From: Dactylis glomerata
Lineage: Eukaryota; Streptophyta; Magnoliopsida; Poales; Poaceae
NCBI GenBank assembly: GCA_007115705.1
Contig: QXEO01000144.1
Coordinates: forward strand, 124,001-188,000
DNA length: 64,000 nt
Reading direction: 5' to 3'
Shown: positions 21,754 to 33,775 of the stretch, piece after piece
How the letters are laid out: every line of letters starts with the position of its first letter
Position numbering within the stretch: position 1 is the first letter of the stretch
Notes under the pieces: generated by a model
What the model was told of the DNA's origin: nothing
What the model saw: the letters and a program-made list of their open reading frames with translations, nothing else
Databases searched by the model: none
Made by a program: the position numbers and the translations under genes

Positions 21754-24645
21754 GCATCCCCAAGCTTAACTCCTGCTCGTCCTCGAGTAGGTATGTGATA
21801 ACAAAAGAAATAATTTTTGAGGTGACATGCACCTACACAATCTTGATCATATATGTAAGCGTTGTGAGCTGGGATCATAAGAACTTAAAACATGGGCATG
21901 GAAGATATAATTATGACAATAAGAACTTAGCAACCATGTTATAACATGCAAATGAACACAAACAAAAGATCATGAAAATGAAACAATGAAAGTCAAACAT
22001 GTGTTCAAATCATAAGGAAAAACATACAAATGGTTTTCAGCTTGTCCTTCATGGAGAGCAAAATATAAATGCATAGAACACCTTCAAATTTAAGAGGGCG
22101 GCTAGATACAAATAATTTGAGAACAAGTGAAACCAATAATATGAATCAATCAATGAAAACTTTGGGACAATGCACATTATACTAAGAATGACAACTATGC
22201 TCTCTTAATGGTGCATAAAGATAGAAGGTGGTGACTCAACATAAAAGTAAAAGAAGGGCCCTTCACGGAGGGAAGCAGTGATTGCAAGTTTTATAACCTT
22301 CAAAAATCATGTTACTTACCGGCTTTGAGCTCTCATTGCCCCCATCATAAGCATCTTGAATGGTTAAAGTTAATGCGAGAATAATTATGATGCATATGCT
22401 TGACAAATCATAAGTTGAAAACCTCGTGTCCCATGAATACGAGTACCCAAACCTCATGCTACTTTACTTAGAGTCCCAAGCAAGGCTCTTGTCATTGTAA
22501 GAATATACGTATCATCGAGAACCACCAACGGGGTAACTCCATGCCCGATGACATGGAACAAGCCCACATCAAAATGACAGGACAAGCAGACAATGAATAC
22601 ATCGACATCTCTTTTATTTACCATTTGTTTAGCTTTTTATTTTGAGATGCGTCGTCGAATGTCCACTATGGGTATGCTGCAAATTTCCACCATGAATTAT
22701 GCATGGCTTAGATTGGCGGCCCAGGCGTTTCCCTAACACATATACAAACTCCATGATCCCCACAAGATTCCCAATTCATTTCACACCGTGGGCATCCATA
22801 AACAAAAGATCACGATATCAACTCAAATAAGAAGTGGAATGTGTAAAGCTTGCCCATGACTGCATGGCTGGGCTAGTCTCCAACTTACAACTTGCAAGCA
22901 TAACAACTCAACATAAGAGACCACAATGTCAATTTTTTAAGAACAGGAAAAAGTAAAGTGTGCCTTCCGGTTCGTGAGAGCTTTACTGACCAATTTTTGC
23001 ATAACACTGGTAAGAGTTTAATTGAAGAGAAAATAAAAGCAAGTCAAATTTACTTGGAATTGGTTTTTAGGAGTTGGATGCACGAGTAGAGCTCATACTC
23101 AGTACAAGGCGAGGGCTAGCAAAAGACTGGGAGCGACCAACTAAGAGAGCAATAATGGCCATAATCATGCAAAGCGACAAAGCGACATTAAAAGAAGCAT
23201 AAGATGGCATCAAAAGTCAAAAAATAAATGATCATGGAGGTTATTGGCGACTTTGTATGAGTCTAACATGTGTGAGCATGCGCCAAGTCAACCCAAATAA
23301 AGCATCAAGGAGAAAACCAAAATAATGCTTCCAAATAATTAAAACAACGCATGATTTTTTTCAAAGGCTCATTAAGCAATCTCAGTTATTTGAGACAAGT
23401 CATGCTACAGCAAAACCACTAAGCATACTATCAAAAAGATATCAAGCATGACATGAAAAAGCCTAAGCCGCAGTCTACACAAGCTCCTTCTTGTACCACT
23501 TTTTTGCATAAAGCTTTTTCTCTTTTCCAACACACCAGTCGAATTTTTTATAAACGCCTCTTTTGATGAAAACCAATAAAGATCAGAGGAAAAAATACAA
23601 CTTGATGAATAAATATATGAATATCTGAATGCAAATCAAGGTGAAAACGAAAACCAAAAGCAGTAGCAGAAAAAGAAGAACACTCAGTTTTTGATAAGAG
23701 TGAAAACTAGAGCGTTCTTGGCAAATGAAAAGCAAGGCAACTTCTCCAAAAGAAATTTGTTGGGGTCCAACCATTTATTGCAGCAAACAAAATAAAACTA
23801 ATAAATAAAACTAAAACAACTGACGCACCAAGAAAAAGACATAGTGCATGAAGCAATAAAAATATAGTGTTTTGAAAGGTGACCTAATTTTTGCCGATGA
23901 AGAAGGGGTGCCTCGGGGGCATCCCCAAGCTTTGACGCTTGTACTTCTTGGATATTTATTGGGGTGATGCATGGGCATCCCCAAGCTTGAGCTTTTGTCC
24001 ATTCTTCAACTCATCTCATCATTCTCCAATCCCTACACTTGAAAACTTCCTTCATACAAAACTAAACACAAATCTATTAGCAACATTAGTGTAGGCATAA
24101 CATATAATCAACCTCTTTTTGCTTTAGGTTTCAACCCAAAACCACCACATATATAGCATATAATACTGTAGCAACTTCCCCAAAAGTTCCATGATCAAAA
24201 GAACTCGGAACGAAAGCGATAAAGCGGCAAACACAAATATTGGCAGAAATCTGTCAAAACAGAACAGCTGACAAAGGTCGAATTTTTAAGGGGTTTTCTG
24301 TTGCTCAAATCAAAAAGTGTTCAACTAATGAAAATTTGGATATAACCTGGGGCATATGCACAAGAAATCGCAGTTCCTAAAGATATACAGAGAATTTATA
24401 TGAATTTTTACGGTGCAGCACCGAAAACAGTTTCAGGACAGCAACATCCCCAAATCTTTACCTCACTCAAATTAGAGGCTTCTCTTGGCACAACAATGAA
24501 ATAAAAATGATAAGGAGCGGTCATTACAGTAGTAATGACTTCCAAGACTCAAATAAAAGAAAAAGTACTGAAAATAAAAACATTGGGTTATCTCCCAAGA
24601 GTGCTTTTCTTTAACGCCTTTGAGCTAGGCGCAGAAAATTGCGAA
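21754..24645 (-). other. Y1 3' internal non-coding region
   Basis: No convincing frame. It starts at the polypurine tract (21754-21767, minus strand) and holds two further copies of the same motif at 23919-23932 and 23975-23988. It is homologous to X1 8078-11008. Confidence 0.8.
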
Positions 24646-25263
24646 TCAAGTAACATCAAGGGAGGAAGCATCAAGCTCATAATTTGCTCTAAGAATAGAG
24701 TAAAAAAGTAATTTATTCCTTTTCCTAGGGAAGTGTTCTATACCTTTCTTTAGTGGGAATTGATATTTGATAGTGCCTTCTCTCATATCAATGATGGCAT
24801 CTACAGTTCAAAGAAAGGGTCTTCCCAAAATAATAGGACATGAAGCATGGCATTCAACATCCATAACAAGAAAATCAACGGGAACAAGGTTATTATTAAC
24901 CACAATAAGAACATTATTAATCCTTCCCAAAGGTTTCTTCTTAGCAACATCAGCAATAGGAACATCATAATAATATTTTTCAAGCGGTGGTAAATCAAGC
25001 ATATCATAAATTTTTCTAGGCATGATAGAAATACTAGCACCTAGATCACATAAAGCATGGCAATCAAAACCATTAACATGCACATGAATGATGGGTTCCC
25101 AACCATCTTCTAATTTCTTGGGAACAGAGGCTTTTTGCTTCAACTTTTCATCCCTAATTTTTATGAGAGCATTGGTAATATGCTTAGTAAAAGCAACATT
25201 TAAAGAACTAGCATTGGGAGTCAAAGCAAGCTTTTGCAAGAACAAAATTACTTCAGATATATT
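24646..25263 (-). pseudogene. Y1 retropepsin-like aspartic protease region, broken
   Basis: It follows gag in the same frame after a TGA at 25264-25266. It contains the KLEDGWEP entry, the protease active-site block LCDLGASISIMP (Asp-Leu-Gly in place of the usual D-T/S-G) and the ILGRPFL end. A TGA replaces the Arg codon just after GRPFL near 24805; the Y2 copy reads on there and ends in ASSLDVT. No RT follows. The protease would cleave gag; whether DLG is active is uncertain. Confidence 0.82.
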
Positions 25264-26742
25264 TCAGCCATCAACATCAAAATCATTAAAGGAAATAGAG
25301 CTATCATCTCCTACACTCCAAAAAATTTCAGCACTCTTTTGAGAAAAAGTTTTGGCAGTTTTGGGAATTTTCTCTACACCAATCAAAGTAAGAGGATTGC
25401 TAGCATTAGGAACAACATCATTAGAGGTAGTAATAGTACAAACTTTCATATTCCTAGCAATCTCACCCTCTCTTTCCCATCTAGCATGCAATTCTGCTAA
25501 CAATCTAATATTTTCATCAATGCCAACTTGAATAGCATTAGCAGTAGCAAAAGGATCAGGCTTAGCGGACATTCTATTAACCAAAGAGGATTGCACATTA
25601 GACAAAGAAGAAATATCGGTTTCGGCTTTGGAAACCTTAGCTTGCAATTCAGGAATAGCCTTGTTTAAATTTTCAAGTTGATGACTAATACTCCTCAACA
25701 GAGCTGATTGCTCCTCCATAGTCTTAGTAAACAACTTATTTTGCTCATATTGCATTTGCATAAAATTCTTGGTAGCCTTTTCAAGTTCTAAAAACCTCTT
25801 TTCACTAGGCATTTTAGGTCTACCAAGATAGCCATTTTCACCATTAGAGGGAAACGGCCTATAATTGTTACTAGCAAAATTATTCCTATAAGCATTGTTG
25901 TTAAAATTATTGTTTCTAATGAAATTCACATCAACATGCTCTTCTTGAGCAACCAAAGAGGATAAAGGAACATTATTAGGATCTACATGAGTTCTATCAT
26001 TAGCAAGCATAGCCATAATAGTATCAATCTTATCACTCAAGGAAGAGGTTTCCTCAACAGAATTTACCTTCTTACCTTGTGGAGCTCTCTCGGTGTGCCA
26101 TTCAGAGTAATTTACCATCATGTTGTCAAGTAGCTTTGTTGAGGCACCCAAGGTAAGGGACATAAACGTGCCTCCAGCAGCTGAATCCAATAGCTTCCTC
26201 GAAGAAAAATTCAGTCCTGCATAAAAAGTTTGGACAATCATCCAAGTAGTCAGTCCATGAGTGGGGCAATTCTTTATCATAGATTTCATTCTTTCCCAAG
26301 CTTGAGCAACATGTTCATTATCAAACTGACTAAACTTCATAATATTGCTACGCAAAGATATAATTTTAGCAGGAGGATAATATCTACCAATGAAAGCATC
26401 CTTGCACTTAGTCCATGAATCAATACTATTCTTAGTCAAAGATAGCAACCAATCTTTAGCTTTTCCTCTCAAAGAAAAAGGAAACAACTTGAGCTTAATA
26501 ATATTACTTTCTACATCCTTATATTTCTGCATCTCACATAGCTCAACAAAATTGTTGAGATGAGCTGCAACATCTTCAGTACTAGCACCAGAAAATTGCT
26601 CTTTCATAACAAGGTTCAATAAAGCAGGCTTAATTTCATAAAAGTTTGCAGCAGGAGCAGGTGGCGCAATAGGAGTGCAGATAAAATCACTATTGTTCAT
26701 ACTAGTAAAATCACACAGCTTGGTATTTTCAGGATTAGCCAT
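25264..26742 (-). CDS. Y1 gypsy-type gag protein (about 492 aa)
   Basis: This is the capsid-type protein of a gypsy element. The start is the ATG at 26742-26740 (MANPENTKLCDF), just downstream of the leader shared with X. The Retrotrans_gag core lies at about residues 70-210, with KLFPFSLRGKAKDWL, the FIGRYYPPAK motif, AWERMKSMIKNCPTHG and the FYAGL block. An Asn-rich stretch (about 285-305) and a coiled-coil-like segment (about 320-400) follow. No zinc knuckle is seen. The frame ends at TGA in the sequence DVDG-stop-NISEV, where related elements probably have Cys, so this is likely a nonsense change rather than the natural end. About 18 bp found in the Y2 copy after the GVEK codons are missing here. 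Confidence 0.85.
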   Translation of the reverse strand: MANPENTKLCDFTSMNNSDFICTPIAPPAPAANFYEIKPALLNLVMKEQFSGASTEDVAAHLNNFVELCEMQKYKDVESNIIKLKLFPFSLRGKAKDWLLSLTKNSIDSWTKCKDAFIGRYYPPAKIISLRSNIMKFSQFDNEHVAQAWERMKSMIKNCPTHGLTTWMIVQTFYAGLNFSSRKLLDSAAGGTFMSLTLGASTKLLDNMMVNYSEWHTERAPQGKKVNSVEETSSLSDKIDTIMAMLANDRTHVDPNNVPLSSLVAQEEHVDVNFIRNNNFNNNAYRNNFASNNYRPFPSNGENGYLGRPKMPSEKRFLELEKATKNFMQMQYEQNKLFTKTMEEQSALLRSISHQLENLNKAIPELQAKVSKAETDISSLSNVQSSLVNRMSAKPDPFATANAIQVGIDENIRLLAELHARWEREGEIARNMKVCTITTSNDVVPNASNPLTLIGVEKIPKTAKTFSQKSAEIFWSVGDDSSISFNDFDVDG

Positions 26743-26905
26743 TTCAGCAAAACTAAAAGCAAATAAGTAAAAACAACTATCAAGGATTCTAATTTTTTTG
26801 GGTTTTTGATAAAACGATGCAAGTAAAAATAAATAAAGCAAAACAAATAAACAAAGTAAAGGATGTGTGTGCGAAAAACTCCCCTTGCAGAGGTCTTCTA
26901 CTTCC

Positions 26906-26923
26906 TCCCCGGCAACGGCGCCA
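26906..26923 (-). other. Primer-binding site of Y1 (tRNA-Asp)
   Basis: On the minus strand it reads TGGCGCCGTTGCCGGGGA, a perfect complement to the 3' end of plant tRNA-Asp, 10 bp inside the 5' LTR. Confidence 0.88.
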
Positions 26924-26933
26924 GAAAAGAGCT

Positions 26934-28594
26934 TGATTGCTGGTTGATGGCGCCAGAAAAGAGTTGGTGCCTAGTTGAATGACCAGCCCATTGGGAACCC
27001 CAAGAGGAAGGTGTGAATACAGCAGCAAGATTTTCCCTCAGTTAAGAAACCAAGGTTTGTCGATCAGGAGAGGAGAGACAAACGACTGAAGGTGATGCTT
27101 GCAAGCTTCGCGACAGCTCCGTACAATTTATATGGCGCCTCGTCCAAGCATTGCTTTACGAGCAGCAACGTGGAACCTGCACACACACAACCAAATACTT
27201 TGTTCCCAACTTGCGATGAGGTTGTCAATCTCACCGGTTTGCTTGAAACAAAGGGTATGAGCGTATCGAGTGGAAAACAATAAAAGTATGCGAGTAAAGT
27301 AAACAGTGCGAGTAAAGTAAACATGTGATAGCAATATGATGGAAATAGGACCGGGGTCCACAGTTCACTAGTGGTGTCTCTCCATAAGATGAATAATACA
27401 TGCTGGGTAAACAAATTACAGTTGGGCAATTGATAGAATAAAGATAAACATGATATGTCAAGAAGATCACTATGCGATTCACTCTGGGCATTACAACAAA
27501 ATACATAGCCCGCCATCCAACTGCATCTATGACTAATAATCCACTCACGGGGATATCGTCCGAACACCCCATGAGTATTAAGTTGCGAACAACAGATAAT
27601 TGCATTAAGCAAATTGTGTAATGTAAACAAAGCATATGCCCTTGAGCATATAAATGTTGTTTTCTCCCTAGTAGCAACAACACATCTACAACCTTAGAGG
27701 TTTCTGTCACTCCCCCAGGTTAAATAGAGGCATGAACCCACTATCGAGTATAAATACCCCCTCTTGGAGTCACTAGCAACTACTCGGCCAAGATAGCTAC
27801 TAACAACGGAGAGCATGCAAGATCATAAACAACATAGAGATAACATAAGATATATTTCAGTATAGCAACTCAATCATAACACCAATATTCATCGGATCCC
27901 AATAAACCAAACATGTAGAATTACATAACGGTGATCTCAATCATGTAGGGGAGCTCATGAGATCTAAACATGAAGCACATGGTGGAGGAGACAACCATCT
28001 AGCTACTGCTATGGACCCATAGTCCAAGGTAGACTACTCACTTATCGCTCCGGAGGCAAGCATGGCGATGAAGAAGACCTCCGGTGGTGATTCCCCTCTC
28101 CGGCAGGGTGCCGGGAAGAGCTTCTGGACCCTCCCGATCTCGGGTCGATGACGGCGGTGGATCGCGATGTGTTTCTAGAAAATTGACCGGGTCTTATGTT
28201 TTTCCCGTCGGGGGGTCTTTATAGGCGAAGGGGCATCGTTAGAAGTGGACCGAGGTGTCCTCACACATAGGGGGTGCGGCTAGGGGCTGGGCCGCGCCAC
28301 CCTGTTGTGAGGGTAGCCTATGGCCCCTCTCCGTCTCCTCTTCGGATCTCTGGAAGCTTCCGCGAAAAATAAGACTTCAGGAACTTGTTTCGTCCAATTC
28401 TGAGAATATTTCCTGTGTAGCTTTTCTGAAACACAAAAACAGCAGAAAACAGGGAACTGACACTGTGGCGACTTGTTAATAGGTTAGTTCCGGAAAATGC
28501 ATAAAAGTGCCACGAAGTGTAACGAAACATTAGGCAAATGGTGTAAAAACAAGCATGGAGCATAAAAAATTATAGATACATTGGAGACGTATCA
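26934..28594 (-). repeat. 5' LTR of Y1
   Basis: 1661 bp. It shares CCTATGGCC, CCGCGAAAAATAAG and GAACTGACAC variants with the Y2 5' LTR rather than with its own 3' LTR, evidence that Y1 and Y2 descend from one insertion. Confidence 0.92.
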
Positions 28595-31500
28595 ACCGTC
28601 CCATTGTGGAGCAAGCTCATGAGATACAGTCTCTTGCCAAAGAACTCGAGCAGTTCAAGTGTACCTTACCGGACAAGTTCATAGCTGGTGGCATTATTGC
28701 CAAGCTTCCTCCTTCATGGAGGAACTTTGCTACTTCTCTGAAACATAAGAGACAAGAGTTTTTTGTTTTGGATCTCATTGGTTCTCTTCATATTGAGGAA
28801 AAGGCGAGAGCAAAGGATACACGTGTTCGAGGTTTTGATGGAAGCTCTAGTGCACATGTGGTGCAGAAAAATAACTTCCAGTCCCACAAGTCCAAGAATA
28901 AGAACAAGTTTGAGGGCAAGGGAAAGTTTGACGGCAAGAACAAGGCCTCGCAGACTACCAACTTCGAAAAGAAGACTGAGTATAAGAAGAAAGGATCCTG
29001 CCATGTGTGTGGTGATCCGAATCATTGGGCTCCTAGCTGCCCTAAACGCTTTGATAAGCGTTCACATGGAAATGGCGGTAATTCTGCCAACGTTGTTGTT
29101 GGTGATACCGATATGAAGGATGCTGGGTACGGTATATTTCCTACTATCCTTTCAGTTTGTTATTCGCCTGAATGGTGGATAGACACCGGTGCCAATATAC
29201 ATGTATGTGCTGATATTTCCATGTTTTCTTCTTATCAGGTCGCACGGGCTGGCTCCGTGCTGATGGGAAACGGCTCAAGTGCTTTTGTTCAAGGTGTTGG
29301 TACGGTAAATCTGAAGTTCACTTCGGGGAAGACCGTACAGCTGAAGAATGTGCAGCACGTTCCCTCCATCAATAAAAATCTCGTTAGCGGATCTCTTCTG
29401 TGTCGAGATGGTTTTAAGTTGATTTTTGAGTCCAATAAAGTTGTAATATCTAAGTATGGATAATTTGTTGGGAAAGGCTATGAGTGCGGAGGCTTGTTCC
29501 GCCTTTCTTTGTCAGACTTATGCACTAAAGTTATTAATCATGTTTGCAATGGTAATGAGTCCAATATTTGGCATTCACGACTTTGTCATATTAACTTTGG
29601 TTGCATGACGCGGCTAGCCAACATGAGTTTAATTCCGTAATTTACTAATGTCAAGGGCTCTAAGTGCCAAGTGTGCGTGCAAGCAAAGCAACCTCGCAAG
29701 TCTCATAAGACTGCAGAGGCAAGAGATTTGGCACCACTAGAGCTCATACATTCAGATCTTTGTGAGATGAATGGTGAATTGACAAAAGGTGGAAAGAAAT
29801 ATTTTATGACATTAATTGATGACTCCACCAGATACTGTTATGTGTATCTTCTGAAATCTAAAGATGAAGCTTTGAACTATTTCAAAATCTATAAAGCTGA
29901 AGCAAAAAATCAACTTGATCGAAAGATTAAGCGGCTTAGGTCCGATCATGGTGGAGAGTTCTTTTCCAATGAATTTGATTCTTTTTGTGTGGAACATGGT
30001 ATAATCCATGAGAGGACGCCTCCCTACTCGCCCCAATCTAACGGGGTGGCTGAAAGAAAGAACCGTACTCTAACTGATTTGGTTAACGCCATGTTAGACA
30101 CATCGGGTCTTTCCAAGGCATGGTGGGGGGAGGCAATCTTGACTGCGTGTCATGTCCTAAATCGGGTTCCCACTAAGAACAAATAAATTACACCATTTGA
30201 GGAATGGGAAAAGAAAAGGTTAAAACTCTCTTACTTACAGACTTGGGGTTGTTTGGCAAAGGTAAACTTGCCAGTACCCAAGAAGCGAAAGCTTGGACCA
30301 AAAACCGTGGACTGTGTTCTTCTGGGATATGCATTTCACAGCATTGGCTATAGATTTTTGATAGTAAAATCTGAAGTTTCTGACATGCATGTTGGTACTA
30401 TTATGGAGTCGAATGATGCGACTTTCTTTGAGGACATCTTTCCAATGAAAGGTTTGTCTAGTTCATCAAATCAGGAGATACCTAGTTCATCTAGTCAAGA
30501 ATTATTTACCTGAACCCACCATTTCGATAGAACATTCTGAAAATCCTGTGGAGGATAACAATAAAGCTCCTACTAGGAGTAAGAGACGGAGGACTGAAAA
30601 GACCTTTGGTGATGATTTTATTGTATACCTCGTGGATGACACTCCCACTTCTATTTCAGAAGCCTATGCATCTCAAGATGCGGACTACTGAAAAGAAGCC
30701 GTCCGCAGTGAGATGGATTCCATCTTGGCAAATGGAACTTGGGAAATTACTGATCGTCCTTATGGGTGCAAACCTGTAGGATGTAAGTGGGTGTTCAAGA
30801 AGAAGCTTAGACCTGACAGTACTATTGAGAAGTACAAGGCACACCTGATTGCTAAGGGTTATACCCAGAAAGAAGGTGAAGACTTCTTTGATACTTATTC
30901 ACCTGTGGCCAGATTGACCAATATCCGAGTACTACTATCCCTGGCTGCCTCGCATGGTCTTCTCGTTCATCAAATGGACGTTAAGACGGCTTTCCTAAAT
31001 GGAGAGTTAGATGAGGAGATTTATATGGATCAGCCGGAGGGATTTGTGGTAGGTGGTCAAGAAGGAAAGGTGTGTAAGTTGCTGAAGTCTTTGTATGGTC
31101 TTAAGCAAGCACCTAAGCAGTGGCATGAGAAGTTTGAAAGAACCTTAACTGCTGTAGGCTTTGTTGTTAACGAAGCTGACAAGTGTGTGTACTATCGCCA
31201 TGGTGGGGGCCAGGGAGTCATCTTATGTCTCTATGTTGATGATATACTGATATTCGGGACCAGTCTTGATGTTATCAAGGAGGTCAAAGACTTTCTATCT
31301 CATTGTTTTGAGATGAAAGATCTAGGAGTGGTGGATGTGATCTTGAACATCAAGCTGCTGAGAGATGACGATGGTGGGATAACACTGCTTCAATCTCACT
31401 ATGTGGAAAAGATCTTGAGTTGTTTTGGGTATAGCGACTGCAAGTCTTCTCCTACGCCATATGATCCTAGCATGTTGGTTCGAAAGAATCAGGAAGATCC

Positions 31501-32197
31501 TAGGGATGCTAAGGATCAGTTGAGATATTCTCAGTTTATAGGCTCGCTTAAGTATTTGGCCAGCGCTACGAGGCCTGACATCTCTTTTGCTGTTAGCAAG
31601 TTGAGTCGATTTGTGTCAAATCCTAGAGATGTTCATTGGCAGGCCCTTGAAAGGGCTTTGCGTTATTTCAGTGGCACTGCGAGCTATGGAGTTCACTACT
31701 CTGGGTATCCAAGGGTACTTGAAGGGTATAGTGACTCAAATTGGATTTCTGATGCTGATGAGACTAAGGCCACAAGTGGTTATGTGTTTACACTTGGTGG
31801 TGGTGCTGTTTCCTGTAAGTCTTGCAAGCAGACCATCTTAACGAGGTCAACTATGGGAGCAAAACTCACAGCATTAGACACAGCCACTGTTGAAGCAGAG
31901 TGGCTTCGAGAGCTCTTAATGGACTTGCTTATTGTTGAAAAACCGATACCCGCAATTCCTATGAACTGTGATAATCAAACTGTGATCATCAAAGTAAACA
32001 GTTCTAAGGACAATATGAAGTCATCAAGACATGTGAAGAGGAGACTGAAATCTGTCAGGAAAATGAGAAACTCCGGAGTTATTGCATTGGATTATATCTA
32101 AACATCTAAAAATCTGGCAGATCCCTTCACAAAGGGTCTATCACGCAATGTGATAGATAATGCATCGAGGGAGATGGGTTTGAGACCCACACTTTGA
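28595..32197 (+). pseudogene. Copia B gag-pol remainder, multiply broken
   Basis: It continues element B after Y1: the gag C-terminus with zinc knuckle, protease (WWIDTGA), integrase (IHSDLCEM with the first catalytic Asp kept, RSDHGGEF, SNGVAERKN), RT with YVDD, and RNase H. Stops lie at 29461, 29638, 30184, 30689 (the same Trp codon that is TAG in A, here TGA) and 32099. A 4-bp deletion near 30510 shifts the frame. The RT to RNase H part (30713-32101) is the longest open stretch, 462 codons. The family terminator is TGA at 32195-32197. Confidence 0.92.
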
Positions 32198-32759
32198 GTT
32201 GTCCATGGTAGTAACCCACTCTATGTGATCGGAGATCCCGTGAATTAGAGTTGGGAGACAAGCTGTTGGTCAGCTGAGAGGAGAGTATCCTTACATTATA
32301 CTACCACTCCATATAGATGCAATACTCTCCTATTCTACATGGCAGGTTGATATTTATCTTAATGTGTTCTAAGTGGCTTGTTTATAGCAAAGATGTTGCC
32401 CTGTAGAACATCTTTTGAAGAACACACCCATATGAGTCTGACTTTCAAACGTCGCAGTCTATGGGAGTTGGGTGCTCTCTAATAAACTCATGAAAGGCCA
32501 TGGAGTATGACGCATAAGCTCCAAACCGCGGGGAAGCCTTGCGGCAGCCTAGTATCGGTCTAGGCTTTGTGTGAAACTAGTGCGCACCAAACTTGTAGTT
32601 CAAGGCATAGTCCACTATTCAAGTTGCAATCTAGTGTAGCATAAAGTTCTGAGTGGAAGTTCAACTTAACAGTCTCCACCTCGCACCGGTATATAAACAA
32701 TGTTCTGGAATTATTTGATGTAATGTGATGAGATGTGCCAATGAGACTTTGTGGGGGAT
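32198..32759 (+). other. Copia B 3' untranslated region and polypurine tract
   Basis: It is non-coding and homologous to 17124-17685, ending in TGTGGGGGAT before the LTR. Confidence 0.8.
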
Positions 32760-33775
32760 TGTTGGAATTTGGTTGTGGGCTTTAGCCCATAGCCCAATAC
32801 AAATTCTGAAATTCTCTTAGCCCATTCATGCCTAGCAGGGGATGGCACCAAAGTTTAGTCCCACCTTGCTAGTTTGAGAGGAGTTACACCAATATATATA
32901 GTGGGGTGTTCTACTACCTCCTAAAGTGAGAGAAGAGGAGAGACTTACACACGCGCTCCTCCTCCTCCGCCGCCCGCCTCGCCACGCCTCGTCACGACGC
33001 GCGCGCGCGCGCCGCGGTTTGCGGAATTGTGCCTCGGTGCCGAGCTTACTTATGTTTTTGCTGTTCGGGAAAATTACTGCGCGAGTTATTTCTCTATCAG
33101 CCCTTTCTGGTTTTTCTGGATCGTGGGCTGTTACAAACTCGTATGTGGGATGTGCCCCACGTCTTACCCGACCGGCGCTATATAAGTAGGCTTAGGCGCA
33201 AACCCTAATCACGCCGTATCACATCCCGTCTCTCGCTCTAGAGCCTTGCGTTGCCGCTACACCTTCTCCATCCCCTCTTCCGGCGTGCACCGGACAATGG
33301 GACAGTAGGCCTCCGGAACCCCGCCTCTTGTGAACCTGTACGGGTGAGGGGCGATCAGGTTTTTGGGGAGCGCTTATGCGCGACTACTGACGGCATCACG
33401 TCGACCGATGACTCCTTCCCCGACGAGGACTTCTTCCCGGACATCAGCGCCCTCTACATCGACGACATGGCCGACGACGCTGGTGCCAACGCGAACGCGA
33501 ACGCGAATCTGAACGCGAACGCGAATCCTCCTGCAGCACCGTATGCAATCCGCTCATACCTATTTTAGTTTCTGTTACAGTTTCTTGTACTAGCGTTTGG
33601 AATAGATGTGATCTGTTTATCTGTGTTAGATGTGATCTGTTTATCTGTGTTAGATGTGATCTGTTCGTCTATTCTGCTAGTATGCATGATTAGGTTAATT
33701 CCTGCAATTATCATCATGCTTTATTATTGGTTATTTCGAATTAAATCTTATGCTAAATTGCTTATATTTTCAACA
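32760..33775 (+). repeat. 3' LTR of copia B
   Basis: 1016 bp, with three copies of the 24-bp unit (33605, 33629, 33653) as in the B 5' LTR. TATTA follows at 33776-33780, matching 1018-1022. Confidence 0.92.

Larger units (their letters stand above)
20090..28594 (-). mobile_element. Y1: gag-protease-only gypsy-type LTR element nested in copia B
   Basis: The target duplication is ACCGT (20085-20089, 28595-28599). LTRs of 1664 bp (20090-21753, the element's 3' LTR) and 1661 bp (26934-28594, its 5' LTR) flank gag and a retropepsin-like region plus 2.9 kb of non-coding DNA. There is no RT, RNase H or integrase, so it needed a partner in trans. Its structure outside the coding cassette matches X1/X2. 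Confidence 0.93.
1023..33775 (+). mobile_element. Tandem dimer of two copia elements (A and B) with one outer target duplication
   Basis: Four LTRs in the same orientation lie at 1023-2015, 17686-18681, 18684-19706 and 32760-33775, giving LTR-internal-LTR/LTR-internal-LTR. The 5 bp before the first LTR (1018-1022) and the 5 bp after the last (33776-33780) are both TATTA. The bases flanking the inner LTR ends match neither each other nor TATTA, so neither element alone has a target duplication. Element A (1023-18681) carries X1, and element B (18684-33775) carries Y1. Both coding regions are broken. The simplest reading is that both copies arrived as one joined unit. Confidence 0.85.

Noticed and set aside
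18684..33775. Copia B as an independent insertion next to A
   Set aside because: Its flanks (ACAAT and TATTA) do not match. The only matching duplication is between the outer ends of A and B.
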